Source of the DNA: an uncultured Pseudomonadota bacterium
GTDB lineage: Bacteria; Pseudomonadota; Gammaproteobacteria; Steroidobacterales; Steroidobacteraceae
Direction of reading: 5' to 3'
DNA: 64,000 nt
Assembly (NCBI GenBank): GCA_903884235.1
Contig: CAISEB010000032.1
Span: 1-64,000 of the forward strand
Position numbers and translations under genes: made by a program. Shown one piece after another: positions 8,587 to 17,383 of the stretch (position 1 is the first letter of the stretch; each line of letters begins with the position of its first letter). The notes below the pieces were generated by a model. That model made no database searches and was not told where the DNA came from. It was given only the letters and a program-made list of their open reading frames with translations.

Positions 8587-9653
8587 CCCCCACCCTCTTC
8601 ATCGACCGCGACGGCACGCTCGTCGAGGAACCCCGCGACCAGCAGGTCGACCGACTCGACAAGGTGCGCCTGGTCCCGGGCGTGATCCCGGCGCTGCTCG
8701 CCATCCAGGCCGCCGGCTACCGGCTCGTCATGGTGACCAACCAGGACGGCCTCGGCACCGCGAGCTTCCCTGAGCCCGCGTTCCGCGAGACCCAGGACTT
8801 CATCCTCGCGCTGTTCGCCTCGCAGGGCATCACCTTCGAGGCGGTGCTCGTCTGCCCGCACTTCGCGGCGGATGGCTGCGACTGCCGCAAGCCGAAGACG
8901 CGCCTCGTCGACGAGTACCTCGCCAGCCATCCGATGGAACGGGCCCGCTCGGCCGTCATCGGGGATCGCGACACCGACCTCGAGCTCGCGGCCCGCCTCG
9001 GCATCGCCGGCATGCGCATCGCGACCGGCGGCGACCCGAGGCACACCTGGCCCGTCGTCATGGGCTGCCTGACCGAGCGCCATCGCATCGCCAGCGTCGA
9101 GCGCCGCACGCGCGAGACCGCGATCAGCGTCCGCGTCGACCTCGACCACGAGAGCCCGGCGCGCATCGCCACCGGCATCGGCTTCTTCGACCACATGCTC
9201 GAGCAGGTGGCGAAGCACGGCGGCTTCGGCCTCGAGCTCGAGTGCAACGGCGACCTTGCCGTCGACGAGCACCACACCGTCGAGGACTGCGCGCTCGCGC
9301 TCGGCCAGGCGCTGCGCCAGGCACTCGGCGACAAGCTCGGCATCGCCCGGTACGGCTTCCTGCTGGCGATGGACGAGGCCGAGGCGCAGGTCGCGATCGA
9401 CCTGTCGGGACGCGCCTACTTCGTGTTCGAGGGCTCCTTCGGCCGCGACGCGGTCGGTGGCCTGCCGACGGAGCTCGTGCCGCACTTCTTCCGCAGCCTG
9501 GCCGACTCGCTCGGCTGCGCCCTGCACCTCAGCGTGCGTGGCGAGAACACGCACCACATGGTCGAGAGCTGCTTCAAGGGCGTCGGCCGGGCGCTGCGCC
9601 AGGCGTTCCGCATCGAAGGCTCGACGCTGCCCTCGAGCAAGGGCGTGCTGTGA
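8583..9653 (+). CDS. hisB: Bifunctional histidinol-phosphatase / imidazoleglycerol-phosphate dehydratase
   Basis: A 356-residue fusion. The N-terminal 165 or so residues are a HAD phosphatase, with LFIDRDGT carrying Asp8 and Asp10 and the zinc-binding loop CPHFAADGCDCRKPK. The remainder is the dehydratase, with GFFDHMLEQ, DEHHTVEDCALALG and ENTHHMVESCFKG supplying the metal-binding histidines. It catalyses two non-consecutive steps of histidine synthesis. The fusion is characteristic of gammaproteobacteria and a few other groups. It overlaps hisC at its start and hisH at its stop. Confidence 0.98.
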   Translation: MTPTLFIDRDGTLVEEPRDQQVDRLDKVRLVPGVIPALLAIQAAGYRLVMVTNQDGLGTASFPEPAFRETQDFILALFASQGITFEAVLVCPHFAADGCDCRKPKTRLVDEYLASHPMERARSAVIGDRDTDLELAARLGIAGMRIATGGDPRHTWPVVMGCLTERHRIASVERRTRETAISVRVDLDHESPARIATGIGFFDHMLEQVAKHGGFGLELECNGDLAVDEHHTVEDCALALGQALRQALGDKLGIARYGFLLAMDEAEAQVAIDLSGRAYFVFEGSFGRDAVGGLPTELVPHFFRSLADSLGCALHLSVRGENTHHMVESCFKGVGRALRQAFRIEGSTLPSSKGVL

Positions 9654-10249
9654 GCGACGTCGCGATCATCGACAACGGCGGCGGCAACGTCGCCTCCGTG
9701 CGCTATGCGCTCGGCCGGCTCGGCGTCGAGGCAGCGGTCACGACCGACCCGGCGTTGATCCGTGGCGCGCGTCGCGTGATCCTGCCCGGCGTCGGCGCGG
9801 CGGCCGATGCCATGCAGCGCCTGCGCGCCGCGGGACTCGACGCGCTGGTGCCGACGCTGCGCCAGCCGGTGCTCGGCATCTGCCTCGGCATGCAGCTCCT
9901 GTTCGAGTCCTCCGCGGAGGGCGACACCAACTGCCTCGGCGTCATCCCCGGACGCGTATCGCGCCTCGCGGGCGGCCCGGGACTGCGCGTGCCCCACATG
10001 GGCTGGACGCGCCTGCTGCCGGTGCAGGAGTCGCCACTGCTCGCCGGCATCGGCGCGGACGGGTACGCTTACTTCGTGCACAGCTTCGCCGCACCCGTGG
10101 GACCCGCGACCGTCGCGAGCGCCGACCATGGTGGCCCGTTCACGGCGATCGTCAGCCACGGCAACTTCCACGGCGCGCAGTGCCACCCCGAACGCTCCGG
10201 CGCGACCGGCGCGCGGCTGCTGCGCAACTTCCTCGAACTCGACGGCTGA
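9650..10249 (+). CDS. hisH: Imidazole glycerol phosphate synthase, glutamine amidotransferase subunit
   Basis: A 199-residue class I glutamine amidotransferase that passes ammonia to HisF. The catalytic cysteine is Cys78 in GICLGMQLLFESS, and the histidine-glutamate pair lies in QCHPERSG near the C terminus. The oxyanion-strand region VILPGVGAAADAM is present. The start is GTG at 9650, overlapping the hisB stop as GTGA. The gene ends four bases before hisA, so its partner hisF is one gene away, the usual gammaproteobacterial order. Confidence 0.96.
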   Translation: MSDVAIIDNGGGNVASVRYALGRLGVEAAVTTDPALIRGARRVILPGVGAAADAMQRLRAAGLDALVPTLRQPVLGICLGMQLLFESSAEGDTNCLGVIPGRVSRLAGGPGLRVPHMGWTRLLPVQESPLLAGIGADGYAYFVHSFAAPVGPATVASADHGGPFTAIVSHGNFHGAQCHPERSGATGARLLRNFLELDG

Positions 10250-10253
10250 GCCC

Positions 10254-10994
10254 ATGCAACTGATACCCGCGATCGACTTGAAGGGCGGCCGCTGCGTGCG
10301 CCTGTACCAGGGCGACTTCGGCGCCGAGACGCGCTACGCGGTCACCCCGGAGGGGCTCTACGAGCGCTTCGCGGACTTGGGCGCCCGCTGGCTGCACGTC
10401 GTCGACCTCGACGGCGCCAAGGATGGCGCGCAGGCGCACCTGCCGGTGATCGCCGCCCTCGCCGCGCGTGGCCGCCTGAAGCTGCAGGTCGGCGGCGGGC
10501 TGCGCGAGCGCGCGGCCGTGGAGCGCACGCTCGCGGCCGGTGCATCCCGCGCCGTCATCGGCTCGCTCGCCGTCACCGACCCCGACCTCGTCGCCGCCTG
10601 GCTGCGGCACTTCGGACCCGAGGCCATCGTGCTCGCGCTCGATGTGCGCATCGCGGCGGACGGCGTGCCGCGCCTCGCGACGCACGGCTGGGTCGAGCAG
10701 TCGCCGGTCGCGCTCTGGGACGCGGTCGCCCGCTACCTGCCGGCGGGGCTGCGGCACGTGCTGTGCACCGATGTCGGCTGCGACGGCGCGCTCGCCGGCC
10801 CGAACTTCGACCTGTACGTGGAGGCGACGCGTCGCTTCCCGGGCATCGAATGGCAGGCCTCCGGTGGCGTGCGCCACGCGCGCGACCTGTGGACGCTGCA
10901 CGGCGGCGGCCTCGCCGCGGCGGTCAGTGGCCGCGCGCTGCTCGAGGGACTGATGACTGCAGAGGAGCTCTCGCCATTCCTGCCCGCCGCCTGA
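10254..10994 (+). CDS. hisA: ProFAR isomerase
   Basis: A 246-residue (beta/alpha)8 barrel that isomerises ProFAR to PRFAR. The catalytic Asp8 lies in [12 protein letters not shown], the second acidic residue is in [15 protein letters not shown], and phosphate-binding loops are QVGGGLRE and ASGGVR. The [11 protein letters not shown] strand is typical. Its last 19 bases overlap the proposed hisF start and carry the Shine-Dalgarno for that gene (AGAGGAG at 10961-10967). Confidence 0.97.
   Translation: MQLIPAIDLKGGRCVRLYQGDFGAETRYAVTPEGLYERFADLGARWLHVVDLDGAKDGAQAHLPVIAALAARGRLKLQVGGGLRERAAVERTLAAGASRAVIGSLAVTDPDLVAAWLRHFGPEAIVLALDVRIAADGVPRLATHGWVEQSPVALWDAVARYLPAGLRHVLCTDVGCDGALAGPNFDLYVEATRRFPGIEWQASGGVRHARDLWTLHGGGLAAAVSGRALLEGLMTAEELSPFLPAA
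10961..10978 (+). promoter_or_regulatory. Ribosome binding site and ATT start codon of hisF
   Basis: AGAGGAG, then nine bases, then ATT at 10976-10978. No ATG, GTG or TTG in the hisF frame lies anywhere that would give a normal HisF N terminus. The spacing and the match of the Shine-Dalgarno to the 16S tail make this a convincing non-canonical initiation site. Confidence 0.75.
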
Positions 10995-11755
10995 TTCCCT
11001 GCCTCGACGTCCGCGACGGCGCCGTCGTCAAGGGCGTGCGGTTCCGCGACCATCGGGTGGTCGGCGAAATCGAGGAACTCGCCGCGCGCTACCGCGATGC
11101 CGGCGCCGACGAACTCGTGTTCTACGACATCACCGCGAGCCCCCATGGCCGCACGGTGGATCGCTCGTGGGTGTCGCGTGTCGCACGCCTGCTCGACATC
11201 CCGTTCTGCGTCGCCGGAGGCATCCGCTCGGTCGCGGACGCCGAAGCCGTGCTCGGTGCCGGGGCGGAGAAGATCTCGGTGAACTCACCCGCCCTGTCGG
11301 ACCCCGCGCTGATCACCGCGCTCGCCGAGCGCTTCGGCTCGCAGTGCGTGGTGGTCGGCATCGACAGCCAGACCGTCGCCGGCAACGGCGGTACGCGCTG
11401 GGAGGTGCACCAGTTCACGGGCGACCCCGCGCGCAGCCGCGCGACGCCGCGCGACACGCTCGCCTGGGTCCGCGAGGCGCAGGAGCGCGGCGCGGGCGAG
11501 ATCGTCCTCAACTGCATGGCGAGCGATGGCGTGCGCTCGGGCTACGACCTGCTGCAGCTCGCCGCCGTGCGCGCGGTGTGCGAGGTGCCGCTGATCGCCT
11601 CCGGCGGCGCAGGCGCGATGGAGCACTTCCGCGACGTGTTCCGCGCCGCGGACGTCGACGGCGCGCTCGCCGCGAGCGTGTTCCACCTCGGCACCATCGC
11701 GATCCCGGACCTGAAACGCTACCTGACCCACGCAGGCATCGAGGTGAGGCCATGA
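10976..11755 (+). CDS. hisF: Imidazole glycerol phosphate synthase, cyclase subunit (ATT start)
   Basis: A 259-residue (beta/alpha)8 barrel that uses HisH-derived ammonia to make imidazole glycerol phosphate and AICAR. With initiation at ATT 10976 the protein reads [15 protein letters not shown], aligning residue for residue with E. coli HisF (MLAKRIIPCLDV) and placing the catalytic aspartate at position 11. The second catalytic aspartate is in [14 protein letters not shown]. The nearest upstream in-frame ATG would add about 42 residues of hisA shadow. Later starts would delete the first barrel strand and its aspartate. An ATT start is very rare outside infC. The stop overlaps hisI by ATGA. 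Confidence 0.93.
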   Translation: MPARRLIPCLDVRDGAVVKGVRFRDHRVVGEIEELAARYRDAGADELVFYDITASPHGRTVDRSWVSRVARLLDIPFCVAGGIRSVADAEAVLGAGAEKISVNSPALSDPALITALAERFGSQCVVVGIDSQTVAGNGGTRWEVHQFTGDPARSRATPRDTLAWVREAQERGAGEIVLNCMASDGVRSGYDLLQLAAVRAVCEVPLIASGGAGAMEHFRDVFRAADVDGALAASVFHLGTIAIPDLKRYLTHAGIEVRP

Positions 11756-12381
11756 ACGCCGCGGACATCGACGGACTCGACTGGACCAAGGGCGGCGGAC
11801 TGCTGCCCGCGATCGTGCAGGATGCCGACGACGGCCAGGTGCTGATGCTCGGCTACATGAACCGCGACGCGCTCACCGCCACGCTCGGCGGCGGACGCGT
11901 GACGTTCTGGAGCCGCAGCCGCGCCGAGCTCTGGGTCAAGGGCGACACCTCCGGCAACACGATCGAGGTGCAGGGCGTCACCGCGGACTGCGACCGCGAC
12001 ACGATCCTCGTGCTCGGCCGCCCGGCGGGCCCCGTCTGCCACACGGGCGCACCGACCTGCTTCCACGGTCAGCCGTCCTCGGCCGCCACGGACCTCGGCT
12101 TCCTGCTGCACCTCGAGAAGATCATCGCGGCCCGGATCGCCGAGCACCCGGATTCGAGCTACACGGCGACGCTGCATGCGCGGGGCCTGACGCGCATGGC
12201 GCAGAAGGTCGGCGAGGAGGGCCTCGAAGTCGCGCTCGCGGCGGTCACGGCCGGGGACGGCGAATTCATCGGCGAGTCCGCGGATCTCGTGTTCCACCTG
12301 CTGCTGCTGCTGCGCGCACGCGGCCTCGCGATCGCGGACGTCGTGAAGGAACTGGTCGACCGCCACGCCGCGCGCCCCTGA
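11752..12381 (+). CDS. hisI: Bifunctional phosphoribosyl-AMP cyclohydrolase / phosphoribosyl-ATP pyrophosphatase
   Basis: A 209-residue HisIE fusion performing steps two and three of histidine synthesis. The N-terminal cyclohydrolase carries [27 protein letters not shown] and the metal-binding CDRDTILV and GPVCHTG regions. The C-terminal MazG-like pyrophosphatase, from about residue 110, carries [13 protein letters not shown] and [13 protein letters not shown]. The start overlaps the hisF stop. It is the last gene of the his operon; a GC-rich hairpin follows within 20 bases. Confidence 0.97.
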   Translation: MNAADIDGLDWTKGGGLLPAIVQDADDGQVLMLGYMNRDALTATLGGGRVTFWSRSRAELWVKGDTSGNTIEVQGVTADCDRDTILVLGRPAGPVCHTGAPTCFHGQPSSAATDLGFLLHLEKIIAARIAEHPDSSYTATLHARGLTRMAQKVGEEGLEVALAAVTAGDGEFIGESADLVFHLLLLLRARGLAIADVVKELVDRHAARP

Positions 12382-12395
12382 CCCCAGCGCGGCTC

Positions 12396-12418
12396 GCGGC
12401 CTCCAGGGGCGAGGCCGC
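12396..12418 (+). terminator. GC-rich hairpin after the his operon
   Basis: GCGGCCTC and GAGGCCGC form an 8-base-pair stem with a 7-base loop, 14 bases after the hisI stop. There is no U-tract, so it is either a Rho-assisted terminator or an mRNA-stabilising stem. Confidence 0.4.
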
Positions 12419-12557
12419 CGGCCGGCTGTCGCGCCGGCGCGAGTCCGCGCTACCATCGCGCACCCGGATTGAACCCGACCGCCCGGGCGCGGTCGTACCC
12501 GGAGCCGCGCCTGCGCGGCAATGACGCAAAGCGGAGCCGGGAAGGACAGACACGACG

Positions 12558-15044
12558 ATGCGAGTGCCGACCGACCCGACGGGACGATGCGCCGCGCACA
12601 CCAGGACCCCTTGGTTCGGCGCCATGACGCTGCTGCTCGGCCTGTTCGGGGGCCTGACTGGCGCGGCGCCCGCGGGCGGAGCCGATGCGGCACCCTTCGA
12701 TCTCGTCGGCCCGCAGCTCGAGGTGCAGGTCACGCGCGGCACCGAGACCCTGCCGCTGACGCGCGTGCCCTCGCTCGCGGCGCATGACCGGCTCACGTTG
12801 AAGGCGATCCTGCCGGACTCGCAGGGCACGCATTACCTGATGGTCGCGGCGTTCCTGCGCGGCCCGACCAACCCGCCGCCGGAGAGCTGGTTCATCCGCT
12901 GCGACACCTGGAAGCCGCCGTGCGACCGCGCCGGGCTCACCATCACGGTGCCGCAGGACGCCCAGCAGCTGCTCGTGTTCTTCGCGCCGCAGACCGGGGG
13001 CGACTTCACGACCCTCGTCGGCGCCGTGCGCGGCCGTCCGGGCGCGTTCGTGCGCGCCTCGCAGCAGCTGTTCCAGGCCGCGCTCGACCGCGGCCGCCTC
13101 GATCGCTACCTGGCCGGGCTGCAGGCCCTCACCGCCAGCGACCCGGGTCGGGTCAAGACCGCCGCGCCGCTGATGGCGCGCAGCCTCGCGATCAAGGTCG
13201 AGGACAAGTGCCTCGACCGCATCCCCTCGCTGCAGGCCGCGTGCCTGATGCAGGGCCAGGACGCGCTGATCCTCAACGACGGCCACAGTGCCTCGCTGGT
13301 GTCGATGGTCACGCAGGGTCCGGGCCGCGACCTCGCGATGAACGCGGTCGGCACCTCGATGCTGGGCTCCGGCGCCTACAACTCGTTCGTCGGCTCGATC
13401 CTCGACCTCGGCCGACTGATGGACTCGATCCACACCGCCCAGTACCAGTACATCCCCGCGCTCACCTCCGCGCGCGGCGACCGCCTCGTGCTGATGCTCA
13501 ACACACCACCGTCGTTCCACAACCCGCTGTCGGTGCTGGTCGCGGCACTGCCGCCGATCGACCACTCGACGCTGCCACCGCTTCGGACCGTCGACGGCGA
13601 CACGGCGCGCTGCATCGATCGCCCGCCGATCGTGCTGCCGGTCGAGGGCGCGCCGCTCGTGTTCGCGTCCGGCTTCGCCCACGGCTTCACGCTCGAGGGC
13701 CACACCGACGACGGCAAGCCGTTCGCGGTGCCGACCCATCCGGATCCCGAGAACGGCGGCTTCGTGGTGGACCCGGCGGCGGTCGCGGGACTCGCGATCG
13801 ACGAGGAGCAGCCGGCGACCCTGCACGGCCGCTGGGGTTTCGATGTGTTCCGGGGCCCGACGTTCAGGCTCGTGAACTCGCATGCACGGGCCTGGTCGAT
13901 GGATTCGGCCGAACAGACGGCCGTCATCGCCGATCGCGAGAACGTCGTGCACCTGAAGGCGAACGCGGTCAGCTGCGTCGAGCACGTCAGCGTGCGCGAC
14001 GTCGCCGGCCGGGTTCAGGACGTGCCGTGGAAGCTCCTCAACCCGGGCGAGCTCGAGCTGCGCCTGCCGCTTGCGGGCTCCCCGCCCGGACCCCTGACGC
14101 TGACGGTCGACCAGTCCGGGGGCATCGCAAGCCCTGCCCTCGACCTGACCGCGTTCGCGGACCCGAGCCACGTCGACGGCATCCACCTGCACGCCGGCGA
14201 CAGCGAGGCGCTGGTCCGCGGACGCGGCCTCGACCAGGTGGCGAGCCTCGACATCGACGGGCGCACGTTCGAGCCGGCCGAGCACTCGAGCGTGGCGACC
14301 GGCGAGGAGCTGCGCCTGGTCGCGACGGGCGAGCCGCCGCCGTGGCGGGCGGGCGAGATCCACGCGGCGACCGTGCACCTGCACGACGGGCGCCGGATCC
14401 CGGCGAAGCTGAAGCTGCTGCCGCCGCGCCCGCGCGTGAAGGTCGTCGCGCGCAACCTGCGCCGCGAACCCGAATCCCACCCGATCGCGCTCGGCGATCC
14501 GAACGACCTGCCGCTCGGCGCGCTGCTGACGTTCTCGATCCGCGTCGAGGCACCGGCGACGCTCGGACGCGGCTCCTACCTCGACGTCGCGACCCAGGAT
14601 GGCGCGTTCACGGCCCGCCTCGACCTCGCCAACGGCGGGCTCGCGCTGATCGACGCGAGCCTTGCGGTCGCGACGCTCGACCTCGCGAAGGCGTTCGGGC
14701 CCTCGGCGTTCGGGTCGCTGCAGTTCAGGATCGGCGCCAATGACGACAGCGGCGAGTGGCAGCCGCTCGGCCGGCTGGTGCGGCTGCCGGCGCTGAAGCG
14801 GCTGAGCTGCCGCGCCGAACCCGACGGGCGCTGCGAGCTCGCCGGCTCCAAGCTGTTCCTCGTCGAATCGGTCGCCTCGTCGTCGCAGTACACGGATGCG
14901 GTGCGGCTGCCCGACGGGTTCCCCGGGTTCTCGGTGACGGTGCCCCGCCCCCAGGACGGCAGGCTGTACCTGCGCCTGCGCGATGACCCGGAGGCCATCA
15001 ACGTGGTCCGGATCGCGCCGCAGGACAGCCGCGCGCCGGAGTGA
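12558..15044 (+). CDS. Large exported protein of unknown function
   Basis: An 828-residue protein I do not recognise. An N-terminal hydrophobic segment (WFGAMTLLLGLFGGLTGAA), followed by an Ala/Gly cleavage region, suggests export to the periplasm or outer surface. The rest is rich in beta-strand-like patterns and has no transmembrane segment or catalytic motif that I can name. Cysteines occur in spaced pairs (IRCDTWKPPC; later LSCRAEPDGRC), suggesting disulfides. A region around residues 210-320 (TQGPGRDLAMNAVGTSMLG and after) resembles an alpha-helical insert. GGAAGGA lies before the ATG. It follows the his operon on the same strand after 176 bases, which hold a hairpin and no clear promoter. 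Confidence 0.85.
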   Translation: MRVPTDPTGRCAAHTRTPWFGAMTLLLGLFGGLTGAAPAGGADAAPFDLVGPQLEVQVTRGTETLPLTRVPSLAAHDRLTLKAILPDSQGTHYLMVAAFLRGPTNPPPESWFIRCDTWKPPCDRAGLTITVPQDAQQLLVFFAPQTGGDFTTLVGAVRGRPGAFVRASQQLFQAALDRGRLDRYLAGLQALTASDPGRVKTAAPLMARSLAIKVEDKCLDRIPSLQAACLMQGQDALILNDGHSASLVSMVTQGPGRDLAMNAVGTSMLGSGAYNSFVGSILDLGRLMDSIHTAQYQYIPALTSARGDRLVLMLNTPPSFHNPLSVLVAALPPIDHSTLPPLRTVDGDTARCIDRPPIVLPVEGAPLVFASGFAHGFTLEGHTDDGKPFAVPTHPDPENGGFVVDPAAVAGLAIDEEQPATLHGRWGFDVFRGPTFRLVNSHARAWSMDSAEQTAVIADRENVVHLKANAVSCVEHVSVRDVAGRVQDVPWKLLNPGELELRLPLAGSPPGPLTLTVDQSGGIASPALDLTAFADPSHVDGIHLHAGDSEALVRGRGLDQVASLDIDGRTFEPAEHSSVATGEELRLVATGEPPPWRAGEIHAATVHLHDGRRIPAKLKLLPPRPRVKVVARNLRREPESHPIALGDPNDLPLGALLTFSIRVEAPATLGRGSYLDVATQDGAFTARLDLANGGLALIDASLAVATLDLAKAFGPSAFGSLQFRIGANDDSGEWQPLGRLVRLPALKRLSCRAEPDGRCELAGSKLFLVESVASSSQYTDAVRLPDGFPGFSVTVPRPQDGRLYLRLRDDPEAINVVRIAPQDSRAPE

Positions 15045-15047
15045 GCC

Positions 15048-16235
15048 TCAGGCGCGTGCGCCGGCGCGCGCCGACCAGGCCATGCCCGAGGCCGCGACGG
15101 CGGTGACGACGGCCGCGGCGAGGAAGGCGCTCGCCGACCCCGCCCGCTCCCAGAGGAGGCCGAACAGCACCGCGCCCGGCAGCACGAACAGGCCCGACGC
15201 GAGGTGGTAGAGCCCGAACGCCGTGCCGCGCCGCGCTGCGGGCGCCGCATCGCCGATCAGCGAGCGCTCCGCGGGCTCCGTCAGCACGAGCGACGCCGAG
15301 TAGCCGAGGAACAGCGCCCAGACGCCGGCACCGGTGGCCGGCACGAGCGCGAGTGCGGCGAGCGCGGCGACGCGCGCCGACCAGCCGGTGACCAGCAGCG
15401 GCACGCGCCCGAAGCGGTCGGTCGCGACCCCCGCGGGATAGGCGAGCAGCATCTTCACGAGGCTCGCCGCCGCCCAGACGAGCGGCACGCGGGCGAGCGG
15501 CAGGCCCGCATCCCGCGCCCACAGCACGACGAAGACCTCCGGCACTGTGGCGAAGGCGAGCACGCCCGCGGCCAGCAAGAGCGCGCGCAGGCGCGCATCC
15601 AGGAGCGCGAACGACAGCGGCGCCGCAGCCTGGGTCGGCGTCGTCGCCGCATCGCGCTTCACGCCGAGCGCGACCAGCGACACGACCGCGATCCCCGGCA
15701 CCACCGACAGCAGGAACACCGAGCGCAGCGGCACCGCCGCGGCCAGCAGCGCGTACGCGATCAGCGGCCCGATCATGGCGCCGGCGTGGTCCATCGCGCG
15801 ATGGAAGCCGAAGGCGCGACCCCGCGCGGCCGCATCGGTGGCGCCCGCGATCAGCGCATCACGCGGCGCGGTGCGGATGCCCTTGCCGATGCGGTCGGTG
15901 AAGCGCAGCGCCAGCACCGCGGGCCAGCTGGCGGCGAGCCCGATGAGGGGCCGCGCGACGTTGGCGAGCCCGTAGCCGCCGATGACGAGGTGCTTCGGCG
16001 GCACGCCGCGATCGGCGAGCCGCCCGGCGACGAGCTTGACCACCGAGGCGGTGGCCTCGGCGAGGCCCTCGACGAGGCCGACGATCGCGGGCCCCGCGCC
16101 GAGCGTCGCGGTGAGGAACAGCGGCAGCAGCGGCGTGATCATCTCGCTCGCCGCGTCGTTGAGCAGCGAGACGAAGCCGAGCACGACGACGGTGCGCGGG
16201 AGCGGCCTCGGGGTGGGCGGACGCTCCCGGCCCAC
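15048..16235 (-). CDS. Major facilitator superfamily transporter
   Basis: A 395-residue inner-membrane protein with about 12 hydrophobic segments, of the MFS fold. It has the loop motif GRLADRGVPPKHLV after the second segment and the corresponding DRFGRVPLLV repeat in the second half, which supports a 6+6 architecture. The segment FGFHRAMDHAGAMIGP resembles a group of MFS proteins often annotated as multidrug or metabolite exporters. It begins 7 bases after asd on the same strand, so it may be co-transcribed with the lysine/aspartate genes. An export role for an amino acid of that pathway is possible, but nothing in the sequence fixes the substrate. Confidence 0.88.
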   Translation of the reverse strand: MGRERPPTPRPLPRTVVVLGFVSLLNDAASEMITPLLPLFLTATLGAGPAIVGLVEGLAEATASVVKLVAGRLADRGVPPKHLVIGGYGLANVARPLIGLAASWPAVLALRFTDRIGKGIRTAPRDALIAGATDAAARGRAFGFHRAMDHAGAMIGPLIAYALLAAAVPLRSVFLLSVVPGIAVVSLVALGVKRDAATTPTQAAAPLSFALLDARLRALLLAAGVLAFATVPEVFVVLWARDAGLPLARVPLVWAAASLVKMLLAYPAGVATDRFGRVPLLVTGWSARVAALAALALVPATGAGVWALFLGYSASLVLTEPAERSLIGDAAPAARRGTAFGLYHLASGLFVLPGAVLFGLLWERAGSASAFLAAAVVTAVAASGMAWSARAGARA

Positions 16236-16242
16236 GCGAGCG

Positions 16243-17355
16243 CTAGCCCCGCTCGAGCAGGATGCGCAGCATCCGGCGCAGCGGCTCGGCGGCGCCCCAC
16301 AGCAGCTGGTCGCCGACCGTGAACGCCGACAGGTACTCGCCCCCCATCGGCAGCTTGCGCAGCCGCCCGACCGGGATCTCGAGCGTGCCGGAAACCTGGA
16401 CCGGGGCGAGCTCGCGGATCGACGCCTCGCGCTCGTTCGGCACCACGCGCACCCAGTCGTTCGCCGAGGCGACCAGCCGCTCGATCTCGGCGAGCGGCAC
16501 GTCGCGCCTGAGCTTGATCGTCAGCGCCTGGCTGTGGCAGCGCATCGCGCCGATGCGCACGCACAGGCCGTCGACCGGGATCGGCCTGGGACCGGTCCCG
16601 AGGATCTTGTTGGCCTCGGCGCCGCCCTTCCATTCCTCGCGGCTCTGGCCGTTGCCGAGGTCCTTGTCGATCCAGGGGATCAGGTTGCCGGCGAGCGCGG
16701 TGCCGAACTCCGCATGCGGCAGCGCGTCGCTGCGCAGCGCATCGCCGACGACGCGATCGAGCTCGAGGATCGAGCTCGAGGAATCCTCGAGCAGCGCCCG
16801 CGCCCGGGCGTGGACCGCGCCCATCTGCGCGACGAGCTCGCGCATGTTGGCGGCACCGGCGCCGGAGGCCGCCTGGTAGGTCATCGCGCTCACCCACTCG
16901 ACGAGATCGGCCCGGAACAGGCCGCCGAGCCCCATCAGCATCAGCGACACCGTGCAGTTGCCGCCGATGTAGTCGCGCAGGCCCGCGGCGAGCGCGGCGT
17001 CGATGACCGGGCGGTTCACCGGATCGAGGATGATCACCGCGTCCTGGTGCATGCGCAGCGTCGAGGCCGCGTCGATCCAGTAGCCGGTCCAGCCCGCGGC
17101 CCGCAGCCGCGGGTGGATCGCGGTCGTGTAGTCACCGCCCTGGCAGGAGAGGATCGCGTCCATGCGCGCGAGCGATGCGACGTCGCCGGCGTCCGCGACC
17201 GGCGCGAGGGGCCGGCCGACGTCCGGCGCCGCACGGCCCGCCTGCGTCGTGCTGAAGAACACCGGCTCGATGACCTCGAAGTCCTGCTCGGCCCGCATCC
17301 GGTCCACGAGCACCGACCCGACCATCCCGCGCCAACCGACGATTCCGACCTTCAT
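16243..17355 (-). CDS. asd: Aspartate-semialdehyde dehydrogenase
   Basis: A 370-residue NADPH enzyme that reduces beta-aspartyl phosphate to aspartate semialdehyde, the branch point to lysine, methionine, threonine and peptidoglycan diaminopimelate. The N-terminal [20 protein letters not shown] is the nucleotide fold of the long, Gram-negative type. The active-site cysteine is Cys134 in [11 protein letters not shown], and [16 protein letters not shown] carries the substrate-binding histidine. It follows the lysC-lysA fusion after 28 bases and so supplies the next enzyme of the same pathway. Confidence 0.96.
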   Translation of the reverse strand: MKVGIVGWRGMVGSVLVDRMRAEQDFEVIEPVFFSTTQAGRAAPDVGRPLAPVADAGDVASLARMDAILSCQGGDYTTAIHPRLRAAGWTGYWIDAASTLRMHQDAVIILDPVNRPVIDAALAAGLRDYIGGNCTVSLMLMGLGGLFRADLVEWVSAMTYQAASGAGAANMRELVAQMGAVHARARALLEDSSSSILELDRVVGDALRSDALPHAEFGTALAGNLIPWIDKDLGNGQSREEWKGGAEANKILGTGPRPIPVDGLCVRIGAMRCHSQALTIKLRRDVPLAEIERLVASANDWVRVVPNEREASIRELAPVQVSGTLEIPVGRLRKLPMGGEYLSAFTVGDQLLWGAAEPLRRMLRILLERG

Positions 17356-17383
17356 CCGATGTCTCCCAGGGCCCCGGGCCAGC

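Noticed and set aside
10763-10975. Upstream ATG starts for hisF (10763 or about 10850)
   Set aside because: They would add 42 to 71 residues of Arg-rich shadow of hisA with no resemblance to HisF; the ATT start fits the family exactly.
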